From Spirogloea muscicola (lineage: Eukaryota > Streptophyta > Zygnematophyceae > Spirogloeales > Spirogloeaceae), in contig WELB01000106.1 in the NCBI GenBank assembly GCA_009602725.1, forward strand, positions 339,317 through 403,316: 64,000 nucleotides of DNA, read 5' to 3'. Both the position numbers and the translations under genes were made by a program. Below are positions 49,770-59,190 of this stretch, one piece after another. The number at the start of each line of letters is the position of its first letter. Position 1 is the stretch's first letter. Under the pieces are notes generated by a model. It had not been told where the DNA came from. It did no database searches and was given only the letters and a program-made list of their open reading frames with translations.

Positions 49770-50330
49770 TCCAACAGCTGCAACCCTTTAGAGCTCCCAA
49801 TGCGCCGCCGTCTGCAGCAGCCTCACTCGGCTCCTGGTGCTCGAGAGCCTGGCCCTGGACTGCCTGAAGGTGGGAGTTGAGCGACAGCGCCAGCCCACTG
49901 TGCCGCTTTGCTGACTGCGCGGCCGTTTCCTCGTGTGCACTTGCACCGCAAGCATACAAACATGAAGAAGACTGCAGCTGCAATTCGGTGCTGCAGAAGG
50001 GCATTGCCGGGTGTTGGCAGAAGATACTCGACCTTCGGCCTCATGACGATGCAACATTACGTGCTGGCAGACGAGGACATGCGCATCATCACATCACTCT
50101 GCCGCCGTTTGACGTGTCTGAAGCTCTCTGATTCAAAATATGGTATACGTGGTGAGACCTCAACATTCCAGACGAGGGCTTGCGTCAAGTGGCGGAACAT
50201 TTACACCAGCTTCAAGTGCTCGAGCTGGCAAGCATCAGCACCATCACGGCCCCTGGACTCTGGCAGATTGCAGCCAATTGCCGCCAGCTTCAGAGTGTAG
50301 ATTTGAGCAGGTGCTTTTGAGCAGGTGAAT
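49770..50330 (+). CDS. LRR (AMN1/F-box-like) gene fragment, left arm of an inverted duplication
   Basis: Exon-like pieces include CSSLTRLLVLESLALDCLK before a GTGGGA donor; LADEDMRIITSLCRRLTCLK then LSDSKYG; and IPDEGLRQVAEHLHQLQVLE then LASISTITAPGLWQIAANCR and QLQSVDLSRC. These are consecutive cysteine-containing leucine-rich repeats, typical of substrate-recognition parts of FBXL/AMN1-like proteins. No F-box or complete gene model is visible, and a stop follows SVDLSRCF. The mirror copy begins just beyond it on the other strand. Confidence 0.55.
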
Positions 50331-50343
50331 GCTCGCTCCCAGG

Positions 50344-50960
50344 TCACTGACCAGCTTTGGTGAGGAAGGGGCGCTCTGCTAATATTCTCAGCGGCAACTC
50401 TGTGGACAGCCCTTGGCACCTGCTCAATCGTACACTCTGAAGCTGGCGGCAATTGGCTGCAGTCTGCCAGACCCCAGCGGGCCGCGTGATGTGGATGTCT
50501 GCCAGCTCGAGCAGCCGAAGCTGCTGTGGATGTTTCGCCACGTGATGCGAGCCGTCGTCTGATGGTTTTGAGACATTGCTACCACTTCTACCAACTTTGT
50601 CTAGATCAGAGAGCTTCAGACACGTCAAACGGCGGCAGAGTGACGTGATGATGCGCACATCCTCGTCTGCCAGCACCGCGGTGTTGCATCGCCAGGAGGC
50701 CGAGGGCCAAGGCTCTTCTGCCAGCACCCGGCCTTGCCCTTCTGCAGCCATGGCAGCTTGCAGCCTTCTTCATGTCTGTATGCCTGCGGTGTCAAACGGT
50801 CTTGAGATAATGGCCGCCCGGATATGGATCAATCTGTCTCATGACGATCGAGCGGTCAGGCAGAGGGCTGGCGCTGTCGCTCACCTCCCACCTTTGTGCA
50901 GGCCCAGGGGCTCGAGCACCGTGAGCCGAGCGAGGCTGCAACAAAGGCCCGGGCGTCAGG
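50344..50960 (-). CDS. LRR gene fragment, right arm of the inverted duplication
   Basis: The minus strand reads CSLARLTVLEPLGLHK before a GTGGGA donor, then VLADEDVRIITSLCRRLTCL, KLSDLDKVG, QLRLLELADIHITRPAGVW and QTAANCRQLQSVRLSRCQGL, ending RILAERPFLTKAGQ. It matches the left arm in order and content, with the protein-level differences expected of diverged copies. The arms meet tail to tail around 50335. Confidence 0.55.
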
Positions 50961-51019
50961 TCATCTGCCCAGCGCCAGGCCGCGGCGCGCGGCGCGCACG
51001 GCGGCGCGCCAGGCGGCGG

Positions 51020-51044
51020 CAGGCGGCGCGGCGGACATGGCGGC

Positions 51045-51075
<31 letters not shown>

Positions 51076-51080
51076 GACAT
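51020..51080 (+). repeat. GGC trinucleotide run
   Basis: ATGGCGGCGGCGGCGGCGGC and further units, interrupted by CAGCGG. It would encode poly-Ala or poly-Pro. Sits at the outer edge of the right LRR arm. Confidence 0.8.
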
Positions 51081-51104
51081 GGGCGAAGGCGGACATGGCG
51101 GCGT

Positions 51105-51260
51105 CTGCTGCATCGGTCCATGGCATGGGCATGCGCGCTGCATCCGCGTGGCGGTCGCGCCATGGCTACAGCCTGCTTCTCGCCCTAGGGCCAGGGGACG
51201 GGTCCCGCTTGCCTACACCTGGATACGTCTGGCTGGCCGTTTACAGCCGCTCGTTAAATA
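51105..51260 (+). mobile_element. Short LINE C-terminus plus hairpin remnant
   Basis: Plus-strand frame RSMAWACALHPRGGRAMATA aligns with QRSMAHALHHALRAGRALAA of the copy at 53.2 kb, followed by a degraded hairpin (GGCTGGCCGTTTACAGCC at 51230-51247). Confidence 0.5.
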
Positions 51261-51361
51261 TCGGCAGCCGCATTCGTTGCTTCTTTGCCTGCCGACGTAG
51301 TCGGGGCGGGTTGCTCAGGGCATTCTAGCGTCCCCGCAAGCCGATCGTTGCATGCTATAGA

Positions 51362-51589
51362 ATGTCCTTAGCACTCCGACTCCTTCAGACCTTGTCCATT
51401 CTTTTGGGCTGGCCTCTCCCAGCCACCAGTTAATCTGGCCGCGCTTGCTTTGCCTTATAGAATGCTGCTATCATTGAGTCTACAGGCGCTCCCATGCACT
51501 TGAAGCAAGCGCGGCCAGATTAACTGGTGGCTGGGAGAGGCCAGCCCAAAGGAATAGACAAGGTCTGAAGGAGCCGGAGTGCTAAGGAC
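51362..51589. repeat. Inverted pair of hairpin elements (about 88-bp arms, about 52-bp loop)
   Basis: Left arm 51362-51450 and right arm 51503-51589 are reverse complements with only a few mismatches (for example CTCCGACTCC versus CTCCGGCTCC). Each arm contains the family core GGCTGGCCTCTCCCAGCC. A third direct copy lies at 46710-46792. Confidence 0.9.
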
Positions 51590-51999
51590 TGAGACAGCAG
51601 CAAGCGGACCCTCAGTAAACTCTAGTCAGTAGAGGCAAGTCTGAAGAGCTAGCAGGCGGAAAGACGTCGCCCTGAGTCACTTGCGATTCACCAGCGTGCT
51701 GGGCGTGTATTAGCCCAGGCTAATGGCTTCCGTGGTGGTGGTTTGGCTCCTCGTCTTAGCTTGTCAGATATGCATGTGCTCACTCGGGGATACGAGTGTC
51801 TCCCTTAGCTAGCTCATTACCCCGTAATAGGACATTTGTAAGGCTAGAATTGGCCTCACTATCAATGTCATGCGCACCGCGCGCCTTCTCTCTTTCCTGG
51901 AGACCAGTTTATTCGACCTGCGGCTGCTCAACAGGGGTTACCGAGTGCTTCGCAGCTACTTGATATGTTGTGTGCTTTGAAGCTCTCTCTTTCCAGCGC

Positions 52000-52360
52000 T
52001 CGCTGGCTCAGTCAGTCGGAAAGAGACTGCTCGCCCACAGAGAAGAGGGGCTAGCAAAGCCAGCCCAAAAAGAATGGACAATATCCAAAGCCAAAAAGTT
52101 GCCGAAAAGAAGAAACTGCAAAACTAGACACGAGATGATGAAGATGGAAGCTCAGTACCCACGAGTAAGCAACAGCAGGTCCCAGTAGCTCGCAGCTGGG
52201 AAAGAAGAACTTAACGAGCAGGCCGCGCTATGGCTGCTGCATCTGGGTCTAGGCGGAGTGCCTCTTTTCCAGCCAATCACGGTGACGTCATCGTTTGTAT
52301 GCATCTGGCTGGCTTTCACAGCCGCTCTTTTAATATCAGCAGCCGCTTTCATTTCCAGCT
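52000..52360 (-). mobile_element. LINE tail remnant
   Basis: Minus strand: a frame ending SYWDLLLLTRGY matches the C-terminal SDLRLLTRCY of the 53.3-kb copy. It is followed by the hairpin GGGCTGGCTTTGCTAGCCCC at 52048-52067 (minus sense). A second degraded hairpin (GGCTGGCTTTCACAGCC) lies in plus sense at about 52309-52325. Confidence 0.55.
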
Positions 52361-52629
52361 GTGAGTTACTCCCGACTTGCTGCTGCTCACCCGTCCCTTC
52401 GACAGACGTGCGCGGCCATGCTCGGCTGCGATCAGCATCCTCTCCTGGCGCGGCAGCCTAGCTCTCGGCGCTCCCCCTCTACGACGTACTCAGAATGCCG
52501 GATGAGCGTTTTTGCACGGCAATCCACCGCCTGCTGGGTCTCCTCCCGCCCCGTATGAACACCTGTATGCATCTGGCTGGCTTTCACAGCCGCTCTTTTG
52601 TTTTCAGCAGCCGCTTTCCACTTTCTGTC

Positions 52630-53475
52630 TGCTGGGCGTGCTGCAGTGCGAGCGCGGGGAACGGTCGGCAAACCTGGCGGAGCTGGCGGCGCATGTCCTC
52701 CGCTGCGCCACTGGAGGTGAACGCACGGCAGCCCACGACCTCCTCCGGGATGCCATGTTCGGCATATTTGTGAGAGGCCGGCTACACGATGGCAATGGAG
52801 AACACTTCTACAATGCCAATCTTACAGAAGGCGGACGGGCTACACACGCCGACGCGTCGACTTGGTGGCCTCCACGCCGGGAGGCGGCGCGCGCATCATT
52901 GCAGACGTGGTCACCACCAATGTGGTGGACCGATCCAATCCGGGGCTCTCTGCCTCGAGGGCTGGCCATGCTGCGGCGAATGCCGCTCGCAGCAAGGCGG
53001 CCAAACACGCTGACCACCCGGCTGGGGACGAGTTCGTACCACTGGCCGTGGATGTGCACGGGGTTCTTGGGTCCCAGTGGCTCGACCTGCTAGCCAGGCT
53101 TGCGCGGCGCGCTGTGTCCCGCAGGCGTGGTGAGCAGGCTGACTTCACCGCCGCTGGCTCGTTGGCTCAGGTCTACAGCATGCGACTCTCGATATCCCTT
53201 CAGCGGTCCATGGCCCACGCCTTGCACCACGCTTTGCGTGCTGGCCGTGCTCTTGCTGCTGCCTGTGGCTTTCGTCGGCGGGATTGTTTTCCGCTAGCTA
53301 GTCTGTCGGATTTGAGGCTCCTCACTCGTTGCTATTGAGTGATTTATCCTACCCCCGTTTTGAGATTTGCGCGTCTGGCCCCTTCGTAGTTTGGCCCCTT
53401 CGACCCTTGTCATTTGTTTTCGGGCTGGCTTCTCACAGCCCTTGCCCCCATTGGGAGAGCCACTTCTCACTCGTA
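52630..53475 (+). mobile_element. Non-LTR retrotransposon (LINE) 3' part: C-terminal ORF region and 3' tail
   Basis: The best copy in the window. In shifting plus-strand frames it reads HVLRCATGGERTAAHDLLRD, then GGGARIIADVVTTNVVDRSN, AGHAAANAARSKAAKHAD, FVPLAVDVHGVLGSQWLDLL, ARLARRAVSRRRGEQADF, GSLAQVYSMRLSISLQRSMA, RAGRALAAACGF, ending SDLRLLTRCY at 53336. This order (Cys/Gly zinc-binding remnant, R-x-D-V, FVPLAVD.HG..G...LL..LARR) is the region after the reverse transcriptase in LINE ORF2 proteins. The tail carries the hairpin (53422-53441) and GGGAGAGCCACTTCTC. RT and endonuclease are absent, so it is a 5'-truncated, frameshifted insertion. Confidence 0.85.
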
Positions 53476-53519
53476 GTTACTAAGCTTCCATCTGCAGTAA
53501 TCTCGTGTCTAGCTGTGTG

Positions 53520-54115
53520 GTTTGAGGAGAAGAAATTGCGCGCCCGTAGAGAAGAGGGGCTGGCTCCTTCTAAGCTCCTCTTGGCACTTTGAACCTTGTC
53601 CATTCTTTTTGGGCTGGCCTTTCCCAGTCCCTACCTTCTGTGGGCGAGCACTATCCTGTCTCTGGCCCCCCCAGATTTTCTTCTTTCTTTTTCCTGGGCT
53701 GGCCTATCGCAGCCACTGCTCTCTCCTGGTAGCTTCTTTTTCCTTGAAGCGCGCCGAGCACGCGGATAGCCGAGCTTACGAGCGCGGCAAATTGAGCAAA
53801 AGCGGCATTCAGTAACGTGCAACAAATGCCTGGGGAATGCTGGCGTGGCCCAAGCTGCCCCCCCCGACTTCGACGACGTGCGTCTACCAATCGGGCCAGA
53901 TGCTGGATGAGGGAGGACCATGTCATGCCATAGCCACCGTAATCATCCATGGCACACGAAATAGGAATCAAGCAAGGTACGACGCAGCCGGAAGCTCTTC
54001 AAGTAAGCGAGTGAGCTCCTCCAAAGAAGAAAACGAGGGCTGTGAAGAGCCAGCCCAGAAGAGAGGACAGAGTCCAAACGAGCCGGAAAGTGACCATCAT
54101 TCGTGGCAACGGCAC
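53520..54115. repeat. Cluster of solo hairpin elements in both orientations
   Basis: Cores at 53611-53630 (plus), 53696-53715 (plus) and 54037-54056 (minus). The flanking boxes (CCTTGTCCATTCTTTTTGGG upstream, GGGCGAGC downstream) recur in order. No LINE ORF adjoins them. Confidence 0.75.
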
Positions 54116-55189
54116 TGACAGATGCAGCAGCAGATCGGGCTCAGCTTCTGACGCAGGCCGGCCTGCATGCAAGCGACAGCGGCAGCCATCCCAGGCTGCT
54201 GTATTGATGGAGAGACGGCCCACTGGAGGGCCTATTGGCTAGGCGGGGACTGCATGGTGCATCCAGGCCGCCAAGCTTTCAATCACGCCAGCATCAATTG
54301 ATGCAGCCTGCGTCTCTGAGGGAGGGGGGGAGAGCTCAGACGAGGTACTGCGGTGCGCTGCAAGATGCGCCTCATTGAGCATGGCTAGCGCAGCTGAATG
54401 ATGTCCTCCAGGGCAGGGAGGTGCGCTGGGGCTTTGAGTTGTCCTGCAGCCGGTGTAGGTTATGTGCACCAGGCATAATGAGGCCATCCGGGAAGTCTTG
54501 CAGCCCTGGGATGATGCCAGGGCCGGGGGAAGGCTAGACGTTAATTCCTCACTGCGCCAGTGAAATGGCTAGGAACAGCAGGCTGGCGCTGGAGGTTGCT
54601 GAAGGCCGCAACAACGTCGTCAGGATTGCCAACCAGCATGGTACTGTTGGCTTCGATGGGAAGCAGAAACTTGGAATGGGAGGTGGCCATGGCCTTCAAA
54701 GGGGTCTCGTCATAGCTGCCTTAAGCACTGGTCACCGTCCACTGTCGAGCCCATATCTAAAGCCTCATGATGGGAAGGCTTTGCTGCTACTCTAGCCGCC
54801 ATGCCGGACCTGCAAATCGCAAGATGCATGGCTCGCCCACTTGTGTCTGCGCACCACGCTGTCAGGCCAGCATTCGTGCAGAGAGGGGAGCTGGAGACCA
54901 CGATCATGTGAAGTTGCACGATGTCCTGCGACTCGAGCTCTTGACCTTTCTCAACACCATTGCCATCTGCCAGCCTGCCTCTCTTCATGATTGCTCTTCG
55001 TTGGACGCAAGGTGTAGGCGAGTTGGTGTAGTAAGGGCTGGTCACCACATTGTGCATCCCCAAGGTTACACTCGTCATATGGGCTGTTTTCTTTTGAGAG
55101 ACGATGCGGTGTCCCCAGAAATAAGTACTGTGAACTGTGAAATTTACTCGCCCTGAGCATAGCCCCTAGCCCAACTTCGCAGCCTTAGC
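54116..55189. other. Region with fragments of possible coding sequence, unassigned
   Basis: The minus strand has protein-like stretches in different frames: MATSHSKFLLPIEANSTML, GNPDDVVAAFSNLQRQPAVP to a stop near 54530; and QDIVQLHMIVVSSSPLCTNA, GLTAWCADTSGRAMHLAICR at about 54810-54940. They could be exons of a small unknown gene or a decayed element. No family is recognised. Confidence 0.25.
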
Positions 55190-58100
55190 TTAGGAAGCAA
55201 CCTTTGCTGCTTTGCCACTTGTGTCGCGCTTGGTAGCCCGGGGTCGCCTCTCTTCCGTCCTGCGCTTAAGTTTGGCTTTCGAGTTGGCTCGTACCTTGGG
55301 GATGGCACTCTGCAAGGGACGGGCAAACAAGGATCCACGCATCAATGCCTTGTGCAACCAATCTTTTAGCAATGTAAACATCTTGGTCTAAGCAGATTGC
55401 TCATAACCCTCTTCCTGTCTTGCAAAACGTGCTGACGTTGAATTGAAGACCAACATGATCCAAGTCAGGAGTTGGTAAGTGATCGTGCGTAATACTGATA
55501 GAACAATTAGTCAGAAAGCGGGCCCCTTACTTTGTGGGAGACTCTGCGGCCACCTTTGATGACCTTGACTCGAGTCGTGGTTGTGCGGCTGAGCTTCACT
55601 TTCAACTTGACCTCTGCCTTCCCCTCCTTGTAGAACACAGAAGAAGGCCCGACCATCACAGAAAGACTATTCAGTGTCGAGGGAGCAACTTTTGACCTTC
55701 CATCTGCTACATCGAATTCAGCACAGCGGGCGTAGCCACAGGAGTGGAGCCGCAAGCATCCAATATGCATCCGATAACAGTATTATACCTGGGGTGAACA
55801 GCAAATGCCACATAAGATTGAGCACCTCAATGCCCTGTGGGAGGATACGAAGCAAACCTGGGTTGCACCGGCCTGTGACTGCATGCTAGGCTGTCCACCA
55901 GCTTCTGCAGCCGCTTGAGAAACCCTCACAACTTCCTCATCCGAATGAGCAGCGATCTCATCGATAGCACCTGCCACACTTGCATTGCCCACCATCAAGC
56001 CCCGTGCTGGGTCCATCCCATGTATAAACAACTCCCCTAGACTCCTAAGTTTCATCTGTGTGTAGTTCTGTATTAAGGTTCTCTGATCATCCCCTGCGGG
56101 GATGCCCAGAATGGTAAATGAGCTGCTAAGCTATGGAGAGTGCACCTAAAGAAGGACGCGATGAACGCAAAGTATTGTGATATAACAGGTGCTGAGTGAC
56201 TCTGAAACTGCTGCAATGACCCAACTCGCAAAGACCTAATAGTAGCCCATTGGCCTTGTCTCAAGGCATGCTACCTTCAATTACAGTCTCGCTCTCATAA
56301 ACATTCACTTCAGGCTCGAGCTGCACAAAGTCGTTGATGACCGCTTCAACCTGTGCACCGCTCCCAATTGCTTTTCAATGGCCAGCTTAAATGACCAAAC
56401 ACCAGAGCAAAGAGCAGTAATGCAATAGCAATTTCTGACATATGTTGGTTATACCTTCGCCATTGTTTGTCCAATGTTCACCTGTCAGCCACAGTGCAAC
56501 AACACCACATGGAGCTGCCAACCAAAGGCTTTATCTCAGATGCAGTACTCTGCTTCCTGATCGTGTCTACTTATCTGCAGCAGAAAAGGCTATATTGCAA
56601 CACGAGAAGAGATTGTAGATACAGTAGCAGCTCTCATAGGTGTCTCCGTGGGCTTTCTTTACACATGCAAAGCCTTACAGCTGTGCAAGGAAACGGGTGC
56701 CAGTACCACGAGGAATGTGTTTGACGGTATTATTGTCGCCCTGTACACGCAGCCTGCACATCAGTCACAGCAGCACAGAGATACCTCAAGATAGGGAGGG
56801 AGGTGACCACCCTTGCCAATGAAGCCTGCCTGTCAGCCAAGCTGTATACTTTCTTATCAACAGACGCGGAGCCTGTAGTTGACACAGCTCATAGCTAAGG
56901 CACTCTGCAAGCCCCTGATACTCTGTGAGAAGGTACAGGCACTTCGACGGGTTTCTACCTTTCATGTCAAGCAGCATGTGGTTGTCCGTGTTCTTGTCCT
57001 CGGACTTCCTGATGGAGAAGCGCCCAATAGCTCCCATGTCGCCACTGACATCGAGCGTGTCCCCCTCACACTCTATTAGGGCCTGGCAACCATGGATGTG
57101 GGAACAAATGGTAATTGTGACCCACAGAGTTAGTGGGAGCATCTCCGGTCGACTTGCTTGACAGTACAAGCAATGTGGCAGTCATTTGTGGATGACCCTT
57201 CAGAAAATTGTGCAAGTATCGGAGAGATCTGCGCACCTTGGTCTGCTGCACCTTGTCTGCAAAAAATATAGGGAGCATGGATGCTGCCTGCAAAGCCAAC
57301 CAGCCGCGACACTGAGGACTTCAGCAAATTTACATTCACAGCAGAGATATTAGCCTCATGACACAGGAATGAGGCTGGTGCTGCACTGAGCTCGGCCGCG
57401 CCCAGGGTTGTAAGAGTAAGGCGGCGTTGTTCTGGTAGGTCTGACAGAGACGCTGACGGTCTCGCTGCCGCCAAAATCACCACGCTGTGCGCATGGCCAG
57501 GACGAGCGTGACAAGAGCAACCAACTTTTTTCTCTTTAACTGCTGAGAAGGCGCCATAAACTGTTGGAACGACCTGCTACTGGAAAGGTATTGGAGCATG
57601 CAGCGAGCTTACCCGCTGCTTGCCCTTCCTATCGAGCACAGTCGCCTCTCCATTTGGAGCTGCTGGCAGCTCGTCCTCTGGCTCGACAATGACGTCCCGG
57701 AGGCCATTGTCATCATCAGCGAGCTTGATGATTGACTTGACCACCTTGGCAGGGGATCCGAGGGGCGGCGCAGGCCCGACTCCTGGCTGCTCCGGGGCCT
57801 CTGCCGCCGGCGCGCCGTCATCCTCCAGCGGCAGAGCTGCCAGCGGGGGCGATGCCGCGAACAGGCTTCTCCTTCCTGGCTCGGGGCCTTTGCTGCCATT
57901 GCCGGCGCCGCGAGTGGCTCTCCGCAGCCGCTTGCTTACTGAGCCGCCCTCCTCGCTGCAGCCGTGGCCACCACCAGCAGCCCGCTTCTTGCGGCCGCTG
58001 CTCCGCTCGCTCCTGTCGTCAGAGAGCTCAATGACAGCCGGCGCAGGCGCTTGCTGGGACACGCCAGCGCCGTCATTGCCTTCAAGCCCATGTCTGGCGC

Positions 58101-58293
58101 TGCGCTTCGTCTTGCAGCCGACTCGTGGGCTGCTGATAGAAGGCCTCCCAGGCGCCTCCGCAGCATGGTGCTGTAGACCTCTGGCCGCCGCCTCCGTTGC
58201 CGCCCCTGCCTGGTCGACCTCGGCGCCATCACTTCGTAGAGTTGGGTGCTCTGGTGAGGAGTCGGACGGGGCGTCGCCGACGGCGGCGGGGCT
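55190..58293 (-). CDS. BIN4: BIN4/MIDGET-like DNA topoisomerase VI cofactor (5' exon unresolved)
   Basis: In Arabidopsis BIN4 (MID) binds DNA and works with the topoisomerase VI complex needed for endoreduplication. Exons join in phase: 57613-58293 (disordered, KKRAAGGGHG, SKRLRRATRG), then AASMLPIFFADKVQQTK, ALIECEGDTLDVSGDMGAIG and RFSIRKSE...HMLLDMKG, GCVYRATIIPSNTFLV, VNIGQTMAK, VEAVINDFVQLEPEVNVYES with ETVIE, GELFIHGMDPARGLMVGNAS, a basic KLKVKLSRTTTTRVKVIKGG exon, and a Lys/Arg-rich end (AKLKRRTEERRPRATKRD, stop at 55190). The ECEGDTLDVSGDMGAIGR core, the TFLV segment and VINDFVQLEPEVNVYESETV match the plant protein. The minus frame has a stop just upstream of 58293 and no ATG, so a first exon lies further upstream beyond a GTCGCAG acceptor. 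The GELFIHGMDPARG segment looks extra relative to the plant core. Confidence 0.82.
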
Positions 58294-58529
58294 CTGCGAC
58301 ACAAGCGCTGCCGAGCGGATTTAGTAGAGCCCTCTTCAACAAGGGAATGCTGCTACTGACATTAAAAGCGGCAACAATGCAGTGCACGAGACAGCGCTCG
58401 CCGGGTCACTGGAATGCGGCGATGCGCTGGGGTCTGACTACTGCAACTTGGGTTCCTGGAACGAACGCCTTCCCAGTCATACACTAGATTGTGGGCTTCA
58501 AGATTTGGGCTTTGAAATCGGGTTGGACA

Positions 58530-58790
58530 GCGGAAATCAAGAGTCGCAGGATGCCCAAGTCAGCTTCATCAGCACAACGAGGCCAAGATATTTCCGACAT
58601 TACGACGGCAGCGCCGCCGCCGGCGGGCGAACACAGAGGTGTAGAACGGCCGAGTCGATGCTTTTCCGATGTCAGCTTCGTCAGCATAATGAGGCCAAGG
58701 TGTGGAGAACACAGAGTTGCAGAATGCTCGAGTCAGGCATCGGCTTTCAGGTGTCGGCTCCATCAGCCCGATGGGGCCAAGGTGTCACTG
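58530..58790. repeat. Three degenerate repeat units upstream of BIN4
   Basis: Units start at 58559, 58671 and 58753. The first two read GTCAGCTTCRTCAGCAYAAY followed by GAGGCCAAG; the third is GTCGGCTCCATCAGCCCGAT with GGGGCCAAG. Each is preceded by a related GAGTCGCAGGATGC-like block. Short minus-strand frames (HYADEADIG) result from the repeat. Confidence 0.65.
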
Positions 58791-59190
58791 AAGCTACCCA
58801 AGCGGTGGCGCTGGCGGCGATGGCGGCGGCGCTGCTGGCGGCGCCAGCTCCCATGCGGCGCTGACGCCTGGGAGCTGAGCCCAGGATCAAGCTTCTTCAG
58901 ACTCCAGGGGAAGGCTCAGGGGTTCGAGTCTGGAGGGTTGCTCCGACCTGGAACTCTCGGAGCCAGTCGGGCGACGGCTCGCGCTCCGGCGACGCCGCCA
59001 TCCATGCCCGCCCGCCCGCCGCCGCCGCCGCCGCCGCCGNGAGCGGGCGTGGGGCTCAAGCGCACGCCCGGGGTTTAAGAAGTAGGTTTGTTGGGCCGGC
59101 CTGGGGTTTAAGCACAGCGCCGCGGAGCTCGAGTTGCGTGCGTCCTTGCCGGTGGCGGTTGCGGCGGCGGCGGCGGCGGCGGCGGCGGCC
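58791..59190. promoter_or_regulatory. Divergent promoter region of BIN4 and the FrnE-like gene
   Basis: GC-rich with CCG/CGG runs at about 59018-59039 and 59160-59190 flanking an unresolved base at 59040, and a GGGGTTTAAG pair (about 59080 and 59103) related to the telomere-like motif. The FrnE-like start codon follows the second run directly. Confidence 0.45.

Noticed and set aside
51020-51080. ATG followed by a GGC run as the start of a new gene
   Set aside because: The frame continues into LINE-derived sequence and the hairpin repeat, so it is not a credible coding sequence.
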